Shown: piece after piece, positions 42,660 through 51,966 of the stretch | Position numbering within the stretch: the stretch's first letter is position 1 | How the letters are laid out: every line of letters begins with the position of its first letter | Assembly (NCBI GenBank): GCA_944381745.1 | Contig: CALWMI010000094.1 | Span: forward strand, 1-52,777 | Source: an uncultured Lachnospiraceae bacterium | GTDB taxonomy: Bacteria; Bacillota; Clostridia; Lachnospirales; Lachnospiraceae | Direction of reading: 5' to 3' | Length of the DNA: 52,777 bases | Notes under the pieces: model-generated | What the model saw: only the letters and a program-made list of their open reading frames with translations | Told to the model about the DNA's origin: nothing | Database searches by the model: none | Position numbers and translations under genes: made by a program

Positions 42660-45600
42660 ATGGCGTTTACACATTTGCACGTCCACACGGAGTACAGCCT
42701 GCTGGACGGATCCAACAAGATCAAGGAGTGCGTACACCGGGTGAAGGAGCTGGGGATGGACAGCTGCGCCATCACAGACCACGGTGTGATGTACGGGGTG
42801 ATTGATTTTTACCGGGCGGCCAGGGAGGAGGGGATCAACCCCATCCTGGGCTGCGAGGTATATGTCGCCCCCAACTCCCGGTTTGACCGGGAGGCAGGAG
42901 CCGGGGAGGAGCGCTACTACCACATGGTGCTCTTGGCCGAGAACAATGTGGGCTACAGCAATCTGATGAAGATCGTCTCCAAGGGCTTTGTGGAGGGCTA
43001 TTACTACCGTCCGCGGGTGGACCGGGAGGTGCTGGAGCAGTACCATGAGGGCATCATCGCCCTGAGCGCCTGCCTGGCGGGAGAGATTCCCCGGTATATT
43101 ATGAGAGGGATGTATGAGGAGGCCAAGGAGACGGCCATGTATTTTGAGCGGCTGTTCGGCAGGGGAAGCTTCTTCCTGGAGCTGCAGGATCACGGGATTC
43201 CCCAGCAGAGGACGGTCAACCAGCAGCTGGTGCGCATGAGCCGGGAGACGGGGATCCCCCTTGTGGCCACGAACGACGTCCACTACACTTACGCGGAGGA
43301 TGAGAAGCCCCACGATATCCTGCGGTGCATCCAGACCGGCAAGAAGCTGGCGGATGAGGACCGCATGCGCTATGAGGGCGGGCAGTACTATCTGAAATCC
43401 CCCCAGGAGATGGAGGAGCTGTTCCCGTACGCCAAGGAGGCGCTGGAGAACACGGAGAAGATCGCCGCGCGGTGCCATGTGGAGATCGCCTTCGGGGAGA
43501 CGAAGCTGCCCCGCTACGATGTGCCGGACGGGGAAACCTCCTGGGAGTACCTGCAGAAGCTTTGCCGGGAGGGCCTTGCGCGCCGGTACCCAGACGACGG
43601 CAGCAGCGTGGGAAAGCAGCTGGACTATGAGCTGGGTATTATCCAAAAGATGGGGTACGTGGACTACTTTCTCATTGTGTGGGACTTTATCAATTATGCC
43701 AGGAGCCAGGGGATCATGGTGGGGCCGGGCAGAGGATCTGCGGCGGGCAGCGTGGTCTCCTACTGCCTGGGGATCACCAACATCGACCCGACACGCTACC
43801 AGCTGCTGTTCGAGCGCTTCCTGAACCCGGAGCGGGTGTCCATGCCGGATATCGACGTGGACTTCTGCTTTGAGCGGCGCCAGGAGGTCATCGACTATGT
43901 GATCAGGAAATATGGAAAGGACCGGGTGGCGCAGATTGTCACCTTCGGGACCATGGCGGCCAAAGCAGTCATCCGGGATGTGGGGAGGGTGATGGATCTC
44001 CCCTACGCCTTTGTGGACACGATCGCTAAGATGGTCCCCACGGAGCTGAACATCACCATCGACAAGGCGCTGAAGGAAAATCCGCAGCTGCGCAAGGCGT
44101 ACGAGGAGGACGAGCGGGTGCGGACGCTGATCGATATGTCCAAGAGGCTGGAGGGACTCCCGCGCCATGCCTCCATGCACGCGGCGGGCGTGGTGATCTG
44201 CCAGGAGGATGTGGACGAGTATGTCCCGCTGTCCAGGGCGGCGGACGGCTCCATCACCACCCAGTTCACCATGACCACGCTGGAGGAGCTGGGGCTCCTG
44301 AAGATGGATTTCCTGGGGCTTCGCACGCTGACGGTGATCCAGAATGCCGTGCGGATGGCGCAGGAGAGCTCCGGGAAGCCCATTGACATCGACCGCATCG
44401 ATTTTGACGATAGGGAGGTGCTGGCGTCCATCGGCACCGGGCGGACAGAAGGGATTTTCCAGCTGGAGAGCACGGGAATGAAAAATTTCATGAAGGAGCT
44501 CAAGCCCCAGAGCCTGGAGGATATCATCGCAGGCATCTCGCTTTACCGGCCGGGCCCGATGGAATTTATCCCCCAGTATATCCGGGGCAAAAACAATCCG
44601 GCCACGATCCACTACGACTGCCCGCAGCTTGTGCCGATCCTGGAGGCCACCTACGGGTGCATTGTCTACCAGGAGCAGGTGATGCAGATCGTGCAGCGGC
44701 TGGCTGGTTATACGCTGGGGCGCAGCGACCTGGTGCGCAGGGCTATGTCCAAGAAAAAGGCGGCGGTGATGGAGAAAGAGCGCCAGAACTTTGTGTACGG
44801 CAACCAGGAGGAGGGCGTGCCGGGGTGCATCGCCAACGGGATACCGGAGAGCACCGCCAACAAAATCTACGACGAGATGATCGACTTCGCCAAGTACGCG
44901 TTCAACAAATCCCACGCGGCGGCCTACGCGGTGGTGGCCTATCAGACAGCCTGGCTGAAATACTATTACCCTGTGGAGTTCATGGCGGCCCTGATGACGT
45001 CGGTCATCGACAACCCGGCCAAGGTGTCGGAGTACATCCTCACCTGCCGCCAGATGAATATCGAGATCGCTCCGCCGGACATCAACCAGGGCGTGGCGGG
45101 CTTTTCCGTGGCGGACGGGAAAATCCGCTATGGCCTGGCCGCGATCAAGAGTATCGGGCGGCCGGTGATCGAGGCGATTGTGAAGGAGCGGCAGGAGCGG
45201 GGACCCTTTGTCAGCTTGAAAGACTTCATCGGGCGGCTGTCAGGCAAGGAGGTCAACAAGCGGACGATCGAGAATTTCATCAAGGCCGGCGCGCTGGACG
45301 GCCTGGGCGGCACAAGGAAGCAGCTGATGCAGGTGTACGTGCAGGTGATGGAGCAGGTCAGCCAGGAGAAGAAATCTTCCATGACTGGGCAGATGAGCCT
45401 GTTCGATTTTGTGGGCGAGGAGGCCAGGAAGGATTTCGAGATCACCATGCCCAATGTGGGGGAATACGGCAAGGAGGCGCTGCTGGCATTTGAGAAGGAA
45501 GTGCTGGGCGTGTATATCAGCGGCCATCCCCTGGAAGAATATGAGGAGAGGTGGAAGAAGAACATCACAGCGGTGACGGCAGACTTCCTCTGGGATGAGG

Positions 45601-46133
45601 AGGAGCACCGGGCAGCCGTCCAGGACGGCGACCGGGTGGTGATCGGCGGGATGATCACGGAGAAGACGGTGAAGCACACGAAGAACAACCAGCTGATGGC
45701 CTTCGTGACGGTGGAAGACCTGGCCGGCAGCGTGGAGGTGGTGGTATTCCCGCGGGACTACGAGGCCAACGCCGCGCTCCTGTCGGAGGACGCCAAGGTG
45801 TTCATCCGGGGCAGGGTGTCCGGAGAGGAGGAGAAGGCCAGCAAGCTGATCTGCGAGAAGGTCTACGCCTTCGACGATGTGCCCCGGGAGCTGTGGATCC
45901 AGTTCGCCACAGCGGAGGATTACCAGCAAAGCGGGGAGCGGCTGGCAGAGCTGCTGCGGCAGTCCGACGGCTCCGACACGGTGGTGCTCTATATCCGCAG
46001 CCCCAGATCGATGAAGCGGCTGGGCCCCCAGTCCAATGTCCATATAGACGGCGAGCTGCTGGGAAAATTGACGGAAGAGTTCGGGGAAAACAATGTAAAA
46101 GTTGTAGAGAAAGCCATTGAAAACAGAAGGTGA
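42660..46133 (+). CDS. dnaE: DNA polymerase III subunit alpha
   Basis: About 1157 residues, normal DnaE length. The N-terminal PHP domain (FTHLHVHTEYSLLDG, then CAITDHGVMYGVIDFYRAA) is followed by the family C polymerase core: MVGPGRGSAAGSVVSYCLGI with the nucleotide-binding residues, PDIDVDFCFERRQEVIDYV with the catalytic Asp residues, LEGLPRHASMHAAGVVI, and YQEQVMQIVQRLAGYTLG. A helix-hairpin-helix and OB-fold (LMAFVTVEDLAGSVEVVVFP) lie near the C-terminus. ATG 42660 is preferred because GGGGA is 6 nt away; ATG 42654 and TTG 42645 are less well spaced. The pfkA gene starts 86 nt after its stop. Confidence 0.96.
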   Translation: MAFTHLHVHTEYSLLDGSNKIKECVHRVKELGMDSCAITDHGVMYGVIDFYRAAREEGINPILGCEVYVAPNSRFDREAGAGEERYYHMVLLAENNVGYSNLMKIVSKGFVEGYYYRPRVDREVLEQYHEGIIALSACLAGEIPRYIMRGMYEEAKETAMYFERLFGRGSFFLELQDHGIPQQRTVNQQLVRMSRETGIPLVATNDVHYTYAEDEKPHDILRCIQTGKKLADEDRMRYEGGQYYLKSPQEMEELFPYAKEALENTEKIAARCHVEIAFGETKLPRYDVPDGETSWEYLQKLCREGLARRYPDDGSSVGKQLDYELGIIQKMGYVDYFLIVWDFINYARSQGIMVGPGRGSAAGSVVSYCLGITNIDPTRYQLLFERFLNPERVSMPDIDVDFCFERRQEVIDYVIRKYGKDRVAQIVTFGTMAAKAVIRDVGRVMDLPYAFVDTIAKMVPTELNITIDKALKENPQLRKAYEEDERVRTLIDMSKRLEGLPRHASMHAAGVVICQEDVDEYVPLSRAADGSITTQFTMTTLEELGLLKMDFLGLRTLTVIQNAVRMAQESSGKPIDIDRIDFDDREVLASIGTGRTEGIFQLESTGMKNFMKELKPQSLEDIIAGISLYRPGPMEFIPQYIRGKNNPATIHYDCPQLVPILEATYGCIVYQEQVMQIVQRLAGYTLGRSDLVRRAMSKKKAAVMEKERQNFVYGNQEEGVPGCIANGIPESTANKIYDEMIDFAKYAFNKSHAAAYAVVAYQTAWLKYYYPVEFMAALMTSVIDNPAKVSEYILTCRQMNIEIAPPDINQGVAGFSVADGKIRYGLAAIKSIGRPVIEAIVKERQERGPFVSLKDFIGRLSGKEVNKRTIENFIKAGALDGLGGTRKQLMQVYVQVMEQVSQEKKSSMTGQMSLFDFVGEEARKDFEITMPNVGEYGKEALLAFEKEVLGVYISGHPLEEYEERWKKNITAVTADFLWDEEEHRAAVQDGDRVVIGGMITEKTVKHTKNNQLMAFVTVEDLAGSVEVVVFPRDYEANAALLSEDAKVFIRGRVSGEEEKASKLICEKVYAFDDVPRELWIQFATAEDYQQSGERLAELLRQSDGSDTVVLYIRSPRSMKRLGPQSNVHIDGELLGKLTEEFGENNVKVVEKAIENRR

Positions 46134-46219
46134 ATGCTTTAAAATAGAGGAAGTCAGGAAGGAAGAAAAAATAAGACAGACAGTTCCGGTGTGGGAGCCG
46201 GGGGTACAGGAGGGAAAAC

Positions 46220-47194
46220 ATGCCAAAGGAGATTCATACCATAGGGGTTTTGACCAGCGGAGGAGATGCGCCGGGAATGAACGCCGCCATACGGGCAGTG
46301 GTCAGGAGGGCGATCGTCCAAGGCAAGAAAGTGAAGGGGATCAAGAAGGGGTATAACGGGCTTTTAAATGAAGAGATTATAGATATGGACGTCACCTCTG
46401 TGTCCGATACGATACAGAGAGGCGGTACGATTTTGTACACGGCCAGGTGCCAGGAATTCCTGACGCCCGAGGGACAGAAGGAGGGCGCCCGGATCTGTGA
46501 GAAGCATGGGATTGACGGCCTGGTGGTCATCGGCGGCGACGGCTCTTTCAAGGGCGCGCAGAAGCTGGCTGCCCTGGGCATCAACACCGTGGGGCTGCCG
46601 GGGACGATTGACCTGGACATTGCCTGTACGGATTACACCATCGGGTTTGACACAGCTGTGAATACGGCGATGGAGGCCATCGACAAAGTGCGGGACACCT
46701 CCACCTCCCATGAGCGGTGCAGCATTATCGAGGTGATGGGCAGGAACGCGGGGTATATCGCCCTCTGGTGCGGGATCGCCAACGGCGCGGAGGATATCCT
46801 GCTGCCGGAGCGGTATGACTATGACGAGCAGAAGCTGATCGACAGCATTATCCGCAACCGCAAGCTGGGCAAGAAGCACCACATCATCGTTAACGCGGAG
46901 GGAATCGGACATTCCGCCAGCATGGCCAGGAGGATTGAGGCCGCCACGGGGATGGAGACCCGGGCGACAATCCTGGGACATATGCAGAGGGGCGGCAACC
47001 CCACGTGCAGGGACCGGGTATATGCCTCGGTGATGGGAGCTTACGCAGTGGATCTGCTGTGCGAGGGCGCGAGCAACCGTGTCGTCGCCTACAAGGACGG
47101 CAGATATACGGACTTTGACATCGATGATGCGCTGGCTATGCAGAAGGATATTTCCGAGTATGTGTACGGCGTGTCCCGCAGCTTGGCCATCTGA
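46220..47194 (+). CDS. pfkA: ATP-dependent 6-phosphofructokinase
   Basis: A 324-residue PfkA. Features are the N-terminal IGVLTSGGDAPGMNAAIRA, the ATP-loop VVIGGDGSFKGA (Gly108 marks ATP rather than pyrophosphate use), and PGTIDLDIACTDYTIGFDTA with both catalytic Asp residues. The usual TIDND is TIDLD, a change often seen in clostridial homologues. VEVMGRNAGYIAL-type and LGHMQRGGNPTCRDR segments complete the active and effector sites. It makes fructose 1,6-bisphosphate in glycolysis. GGAGGGAAAAC precedes the ATG. Confidence 0.96.
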   Translation: MPKEIHTIGVLTSGGDAPGMNAAIRAVVRRAIVQGKKVKGIKKGYNGLLNEEIIDMDVTSVSDTIQRGGTILYTARCQEFLTPEGQKEGARICEKHGIDGLVVIGGDGSFKGAQKLAALGINTVGLPGTIDLDIACTDYTIGFDTAVNTAMEAIDKVRDTSTSHERCSIIEVMGRNAGYIALWCGIANGAEDILLPERYDYDEQKLIDSIIRNRKLGKKHHIIVNAEGIGHSASMARRIEAATGMETRATILGHMQRGGNPTCRDRVYASVMGAYAVDLLCEGASNRVVAYKDGRYTDFDIDDALAMQKDISEYVYGVSRSLAI

Positions 47195-47244
47195 GCAGGC
47201 GGGGATGCCAGGGGAACCAAATGGAGAGTAGAAGAGTAGAATGG

Positions 47245-47270
47245 AAGGCCGGAGATGCTCCGGCCTTTCT
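47245..47270 (+). terminator. terminator after pfkA
   Basis: AAGGCCGGAG (47245-47254) pairs with CTCCGGCCTT (47258-47267), with a TCT tail. A compact strong hairpin with only a short T-run. Confidence 0.75.
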
Positions 47271-47332
47271 GCTGCGGTGAAACGGCCGCGGCAGAGAAGA
47301 GAGAGAATGAGGAGCGAAAGGGGAGGAGCCGT

Positions 47333-48139
47333 ATGATCACCAGCGCCAGCAACAGCAGGATCCGGAATATACAGCAGCTGAACACGAAGGGGAAGGCCAG
47401 GAGGGAGCAGGGGCTTTTCGTGGCGGAGGGCCTGAAAATGTTCCAGGAGGCTCCCCGGGAGCAGATCGCGGAGGTCTATGTGTCGGAGAGCTTCGCGGAT
47501 GAGCACGGGGACAACCTTCGGGGGCTGCCCTGGGAGATGGTGGAGGACCGGCTGTTCACCAGCATCTGCGACACGAAGACGCCCCAGGGGATCCTATGCC
47601 TCCTGCGGCGGTTCTCCTACAAGGCGGAGGATATCCTTGGCGGAGACAGCCCGTGCGTGCTGCTGCTGGAGGACATACAGGATCCGGGCAACCTGGGCAC
47701 GATCTTCCGCGCCGGGGAGGGGGCCGGGATCTCTGGGATATGGCTGAGCAAAGGCTGTGTGGACGTCTACAATCCCAAGACCATCCGCTCCACCATGGGC
47801 TCTGTCTACCGGGTGCCCTTTGTCTATGGGGAGAGCTTGGAGGAAGCCGCCGGGATGCTGCGGGAGAGGGGGATACCGCTGTATGCCGCCCATCTGAAAG
47901 GGACGGCTTTCTATGACCAGGAGGATTACGCATCTGGCTGCGCGTTCCTGATCGGGAACGAGGGGAACGGCCTGACCCCGGAGGCGGCAGCCCTGGCAGA
48001 CCGCTATATCCGGATTCCGATGGAGGGGCGCCTGGAGTCGCTGAATGCGGGGGTGGCGGCCTCACTGCTGGCTTATGAGGCGTACCGGCAGCGGCGGCAT
48101 AAAAAGACTTTACAAGACGGGCGGAAGTTGCTAGAATAA
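47333..48139 (+). CDS. SpoU-family RNA 2'-O-methyltransferase (TrmH/RlmB-like)
   Basis: About 268 residues. The N-terminal part resembles the L30e-like substrate-binding domain (KARREQGLFVAEGLKMFQEA). The C-terminal SPOUT methyltransferase has the three motifs LLLEDIQDPGNLGTIFRAGE, FLIGNEGNGLTPEA and IPMEGRLESLNAGVAASLLAYE. It methylates rRNA or tRNA ribose with SAM; the exact target site is not evident. ATG 47333 is preceded by GGGAGGAG. It follows the pfkA terminator and precedes the M23 gene. Confidence 0.92.
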   Translation: MITSASNSRIRNIQQLNTKGKARREQGLFVAEGLKMFQEAPREQIAEVYVSESFADEHGDNLRGLPWEMVEDRLFTSICDTKTPQGILCLLRRFSYKAEDILGGDSPCVLLLEDIQDPGNLGTIFRAGEGAGISGIWLSKGCVDVYNPKTIRSTMGSVYRVPFVYGESLEEAAGMLRERGIPLYAAHLKGTAFYDQEDYASGCAFLIGNEGNGLTPEAAALADRYIRIPMEGRLESLNAGVAASLLAYEAYRQRRHKKTLQDGRKLLE

Positions 48140-48228
48140 GCTTAATATATTACGAAATTATTACGTTTTGGAGCCTTGCTGCGTTTCGGACGCGCCAGGG
48201 ACAGGAAGTTGCAGTGTCAGGTGATAGG

Positions 48229-50400
48229 ATGAAGGCAGAGAAGGAGAATATAGAAAAGAACGAAGCGGCCAGGCAGGATCAGGCAGCCCCCAGGAAGAGA
48301 CGGACGAGGGAAGAGATGGAGGAGCGCCGGAATGCCAGGAGGAAGCTCTACGAGGAGATGGAGGCGTTCGAGAATGACTTGCCGGATTTCCTCAAGGAGG
48401 AGCTGGCCAGGATGGACGCGGAGAGCAGCCGCAGGCGCCAGGCGAAGGCTGGCGGGCGGCAGCGGGCGAAGGCTGCGCAGGAGCAGGACAAGCGCCCGGC
48501 GGAAGCGGTGCAGGAGACGCCTGCACAGGCGAAGGACAAGCGTCCAGTGGAAGCGGTGCAGGAAGCGCCCGCACAGGGGAAAGCGAAGAGCCGGAGAGAG
48601 CAGGCGAAGGAAGAACCCGGGGAGAATAGCCGGGCGAAGAGCCGGAGGGAGCAGGCGAAGGAAGAGCCCGGCGAGAAGAGCCGGAAGACGAAGAAGAATC
48701 CCGTGCAGGAGAGCCTGGAGAAGCTTTGGCAGGCGCAGGGGAGTAGCCAGGCGGCAGAAGTCCGGGAGGCGCCTGGGCAGGAAAACCAGCAGAAGCGGGG
48801 CGGCAGAAGGCGCCGCAGCTCCCGGCGGGAGAGGCTGAACGTGCGGTTGTATGTGCTGTGCGCGTCTGTGACGGCGGCCGTGATGCTGGGCGGCTTTTTC
48901 GGGCTGCGCGCCCTGGGCATTATCGGCGGCTACGAGCTGTACGAGGTGTACGTGAACGAACAGCTGATCGGCAAGGTGTACACGGAGCAGGAGGGCCGGG
49001 AGGTGTACCAGGATGTGCGCCGCCAGATCGTGTCCGCCTCGGACGAGATGGTGCTCATGTCCGCAGACTGCGACATCCGCAAGGTGGACGCGCTGATCAA
49101 GCAGCCCACCGGCCAGGAGGAGCTGCGGGCCAATATGGAGGAGGCGCTGCAGAGCAGCATCATGGGCACGCTGGATAAGGCGTACACGGTGAAGATCGGC
49201 GATTATATCGTGAACATGGGCAGCAAGGAGGATGTGGCAGCCCTGCTGAACACCGTGAAGGAGCCCTATGACGCCAACGGGGAGTATACGGTGCAGCTGG
49301 TGGCGGACACGAGCCGGGAGCTCACCGGGATTACGACGAAGATTGTTCGGACGGAGGAGAGCCAGGACATCGAGGGGATTATCACGGAGATTGACCAGCA
49401 GGAGCTGGAGGAGGAGGCTGTCCAGGCCGCCCAGGCGGCTGCAGGGACAAAGTCGGAGGAGGAAGAAGCGTCCGGGGAGGAACCGCTGCCGGAGTCTACC
49501 GGCGAGTCGGATGGGCTGAAGGACGTCGCCTTCGTGGAGGACATCGAGGTGGCCGAGACCTATGTGTCCAAGGACAGCGTGGTGTCCCTGGAGCAGGCGG
49601 TGGCCGAGGTGACCAAGGAGAAGGAAGAGAACAAGGTCTATGAGGTGGTGGACGGGGACTGCCTGTCCATCGTGGCAGATAAGAACGGCATGACGGTGGC
49701 GCGCCTATTAGAGCTGAACGAAGGGATGGAGGAGGACACGGTCATCCAGGTGGGCGACGAGCTGGTGGTGACACAGCCGGAGCCTGAGCTCTCCGTCATT
49801 ACCAAGCAGGAGGAGACGTACGAGGAGGACTACGAGGAGCCGGTGCAGTATGTGGACAACGACGAGTGGTACACGACGCGCCAGGAGGTGATCCAGGAGG
49901 CCTCCACAGGCCATCGGAAGGTGACGGCGATGGTCACCTACCAGAACGGGAAGGAGACGGGCAGGGAGATTATCGCCGAGACGGTGATAACAGCGGCAGT
50001 GCCCCAGATTATAGAGAGGGGAACGCAGACGCCGCCCACCTATATCAAGCCCATATCCGGGGGAACCTTGACCTCGGGCTTCAAGCAGAGATGGGGACGG
50101 ATGCACAAGGGCATAGACTGGGCCTGCCCGGTGGGGACGGCAGTCAAAGCCTCCAGCGGCGGCACCGTCGTGGGAGCAGGCTGGGTGAACGGCTACGGCT
50201 ACTGCGTCACCCTGCGCCATCCGGACGGCAAGCAGACGCGGTACGCGCACCTGAGCAAGATCCTGGTGAAATATGGGCAGAGCGTGGACCAGGGAGAGAA
50301 GATCGCCCTCAGCGGAAATACAGGGAGGAGCACCGGGCCGCACGTACATTTCGAGATCATCGTGAATGGCAGCCAGGTGAACCCCATGAACTACCTGTAG
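48229..50400 (+). CDS. membrane-anchored M23 peptidase-like protein with LysM and G5 domains
   Basis: About 723 residues. A highly charged cytoplasmic part of about 200 residues has coiled-coil-like stretches and a two-fold repeat (AKSRREQAKEEPGE). A membrane segment follows (LYVLCASVTAAVMLGGFFGL). Outside are a helical region, a LysM-like motif (YEVVDGDCLSIVADKNGMTV), a G5 domain (EWYTTRQEVIQEASTGHRKV) and a C-terminal M23 domain (MHKGIDWACPVGTAVKASSG, then YAHLSKILVKYGQ and GPHVHFEIIVNG). The zinc-ligand set (HKGID, HVHFE) looks intact, so peptidoglycan endopeptidase activity is plausible. ATG 48229 is used; GTG 48214 with AGGAAG 5 nt upstream is an alternative. Confidence 0.9.
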   Translation: MKAEKENIEKNEAARQDQAAPRKRRTREEMEERRNARRKLYEEMEAFENDLPDFLKEELARMDAESSRRRQAKAGGRQRAKAAQEQDKRPAEAVQETPAQAKDKRPVEAVQEAPAQGKAKSRREQAKEEPGENSRAKSRREQAKEEPGEKSRKTKKNPVQESLEKLWQAQGSSQAAEVREAPGQENQQKRGGRRRRSSRRERLNVRLYVLCASVTAAVMLGGFFGLRALGIIGGYELYEVYVNEQLIGKVYTEQEGREVYQDVRRQIVSASDEMVLMSADCDIRKVDALIKQPTGQEELRANMEEALQSSIMGTLDKAYTVKIGDYIVNMGSKEDVAALLNTVKEPYDANGEYTVQLVADTSRELTGITTKIVRTEESQDIEGIITEIDQQELEEEAVQAAQAAAGTKSEEEEASGEEPLPESTGESDGLKDVAFVEDIEVAETYVSKDSVVSLEQAVAEVTKEKEENKVYEVVDGDCLSIVADKNGMTVARLLELNEGMEEDTVIQVGDELVVTQPEPELSVITKQEETYEEDYEEPVQYVDNDEWYTTRQEVIQEASTGHRKVTAMVTYQNGKETGREIIAETVITAAVPQIIERGTQTPPTYIKPISGGTLTSGFKQRWGRMHKGIDWACPVGTAVKASSGGTVVGAGWVNGYGYCVTLRHPDGKQTRYAHLSKILVKYGQSVDQGEKIALSGNTGRSTGPHVHFEIIVNGSQVNPMNYL

Positions 50401-50422
50401 GACAGGGCAAGAAAGAAAATGA

Positions 50423-50452
50423 TTTACAAATGGCAAAGGATTGGTATATAAT
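50423..50452 (+). promoter_or_regulatory. promoter for murA
   Basis: TTTACA (50423-50428), 18-nt spacer, perfect TATAAT (50447-50452), about 80 nt before murA. Confidence 0.75.
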
Positions 50453-50530
50453 AACCAGAGGACAGCGGCGGGAACGCCGCCGTCCCGATCCGTTTTGTGG
50501 ATGGCAGACGACAAGTTTCGAGGTGTATAG

Positions 50531-51823
50531 ATGGAGCAGTATGTAATCAAAGGCGGGAATCCATTAGTCGGCGAGGTGGAGATCGGCGGAGCGAAGAACG
50601 CGGCGCTGGCGATCCTGGCAGCGGCTATCATGACGGACGACACGGTATTGATTGAGAATATACCGGATGTGAAGGATATCAATGTATTGATTCAGGCGAT
50701 CGAGGGCATTGGGGCGAAGGTGGACCGCAAAGACCGGCATACCGTAGCGATCAACGGGGCCAATATTGACGCGCTGAATGTGGATAACGAGTATATTAAG
50801 AAGATCCGTGCCTCCTACTATCTCCTGGGCGCCCTGCTCGGGAAATATAAGAAGGCTTCGGTGCCCCTGCCGGGGGGATGCAATATCGGGAGCCGCCCGA
50901 TTGACCAGCACTTGAAGGGATTTCGGGCGCTGGGCGCTGAGGTGAAGATCGAGCACGGCTATGTTATCGCCGAGGCGAAGAGCTTGAAGGGGAGCCATAT
51001 TTACCTGGATGTGGTGAGCGTGGGAGCCACCATCAACATTATGATGGCGGCCTGCCTTGCGCAGGGGAATACCATCCTGGAGAATGCGGCCAAGGAGCCC
51101 CACGTGGTGGATGCGGCCAACTTCCTGAACAGTATGGGCGCCAATATCAAGGGCGCGGGCACAGACGTGATCCGTATCCGGGGCGTGCAGGCGCTGCACC
51201 GCACGGAGTACTCCATTATCCCTGACCAGATTGAGGCCGGGACCTTCATGTTTGCCGCAGCGGCCACGAAGGGGGACGTGACGGTCAAGAACGTCATCCC
51301 GAAGCATCTGGAGGCGACGACAGCCAAGCTCATCGAGATCGGCTGCGAGGTGGAGGAATTTGACGACGCTGTGCGCGTGGTGTCCTCCAAGGCGCTGCGC
51401 CATACCCATGTGAAGACCCTGCCGTACCCGGGATTCCCCACAGACATGCAGCCGCAGATCGCTGTCACGCTGGCACTGTCTTCCGGGACGAGCATCGTGA
51501 CGGAGAGTATTTTTGAGAACCGGTTTAAGTATGTGGATGAGCTGGCCCGGATGGGGGCGAACATCAAGGTGGAGGGGAATACCGCCATCATCAACGGTGT
51601 GCCGCGGTTTACCGGGGCGCATGTGAATGCGCCGGACCTGCGGGCAGGCGCTGCGCTGGTCATTGCGGGGCTGGCAGCCGAGGGAACCACGGTGGTGGAC
51701 GACGTCCACTATGTGGAGCGCGGCTATGAGTGCTTTGAGGAGAAGCTGAAGGCGCTGGGAGCGCAGATGGAGAAGGTGTCCGGCGAGAAGGAGATCCAGA
51801 AGTTCCGCCTGAAGACCGGCTGA
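50531..51823 (+). CDS. murA: UDP-N-acetylglucosamine 1-carboxyvinyltransferase
   Basis: About 430 residues, MurA. It transfers enolpyruvate from PEP to UDP-GlcNAc, the first step of peptidoglycan synthesis. The active-site Lys22-Asn23 is in GGAKNAALAI. The catalytic, fosfomycin-targeted Cys117 is in LPGGCNIGSRPIDQHLKGF. PGFPTDMQPQIAVTLALSSG and the RFKYVDELARMGANIKVEGN segment complete the inside-out alpha/beta barrel. The Cys is present, so the enzyme should be fosfomycin-sensitive by that criterion. It has its own promoter. Confidence 0.96.
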   Translation: MEQYVIKGGNPLVGEVEIGGAKNAALAILAAAIMTDDTVLIENIPDVKDINVLIQAIEGIGAKVDRKDRHTVAINGANIDALNVDNEYIKKIRASYYLLGALLGKYKKASVPLPGGCNIGSRPIDQHLKGFRALGAEVKIEHGYVIAEAKSLKGSHIYLDVVSVGATINIMMAACLAQGNTILENAAKEPHVVDAANFLNSMGANIKGAGTDVIRIRGVQALHRTEYSIIPDQIEAGTFMFAAAATKGDVTVKNVIPKHLEATTAKLIEIGCEVEEFDDAVRVVSSKALRHTHVKTLPYPGFPTDMQPQIAVTLALSSGTSIVTESIFENRFKYVDELARMGANIKVEGNTAIINGVPRFTGAHVNAPDLRAGAALVIAGLAAEGTTVVDDVHYVERGYECFEEKLKALGAQMEKVSGEKEIQKFRLKTG

Positions 51824-51857
51824 GATAGCTTGTAAACCGAATGATGGATGAGAGGAC

Positions 51858-51896
51858 AGGACGGGGTGCTGCCGGAGGGCGGCGTGCCGTCCTTTG
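51858..51896 (+). terminator. terminator after murA
   Basis: AGGACGG (51858-51864) pairs with CCGTCCT (51887-51893) with an inner GCTGCC/GGCGGC stem, followed by TTT. Confidence 0.75.
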
Positions 51897-51910
51897 TGCG
51901 CAAGAAAAGG

Positions 51911-51939
51911 TTGATTCTTCCGAGGGAATTAGGTATGAT
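51911..51939 (+). promoter_or_regulatory. promoter for asnS
   Basis: TTGATT (51911-51916), 17-nt spacer, TATGAT (51934-51939). No T-box or other leader RNA is present in the short gap. Confidence 0.75.
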
Positions 51940-51966
51940 AGACAGAAGAAAAGGAGAGATGGAGCC

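Noticed and set aside
42618-44915. 765-codon minus-strand frame over dnaE
   Set aside because: It mirrors the codon pattern of dnaE, is His/Leu/Pro-rich, has no motif and no ribosome binding site. Similar long shadows at 6296-8122, 9910-11901, 22274-24130 and 2786-4090 were rejected for the same reason.
51824-51966. T-box leader for asnS
   Set aside because: The gap contains the murA terminator and a simple promoter, with no room or sequence for a T-box.
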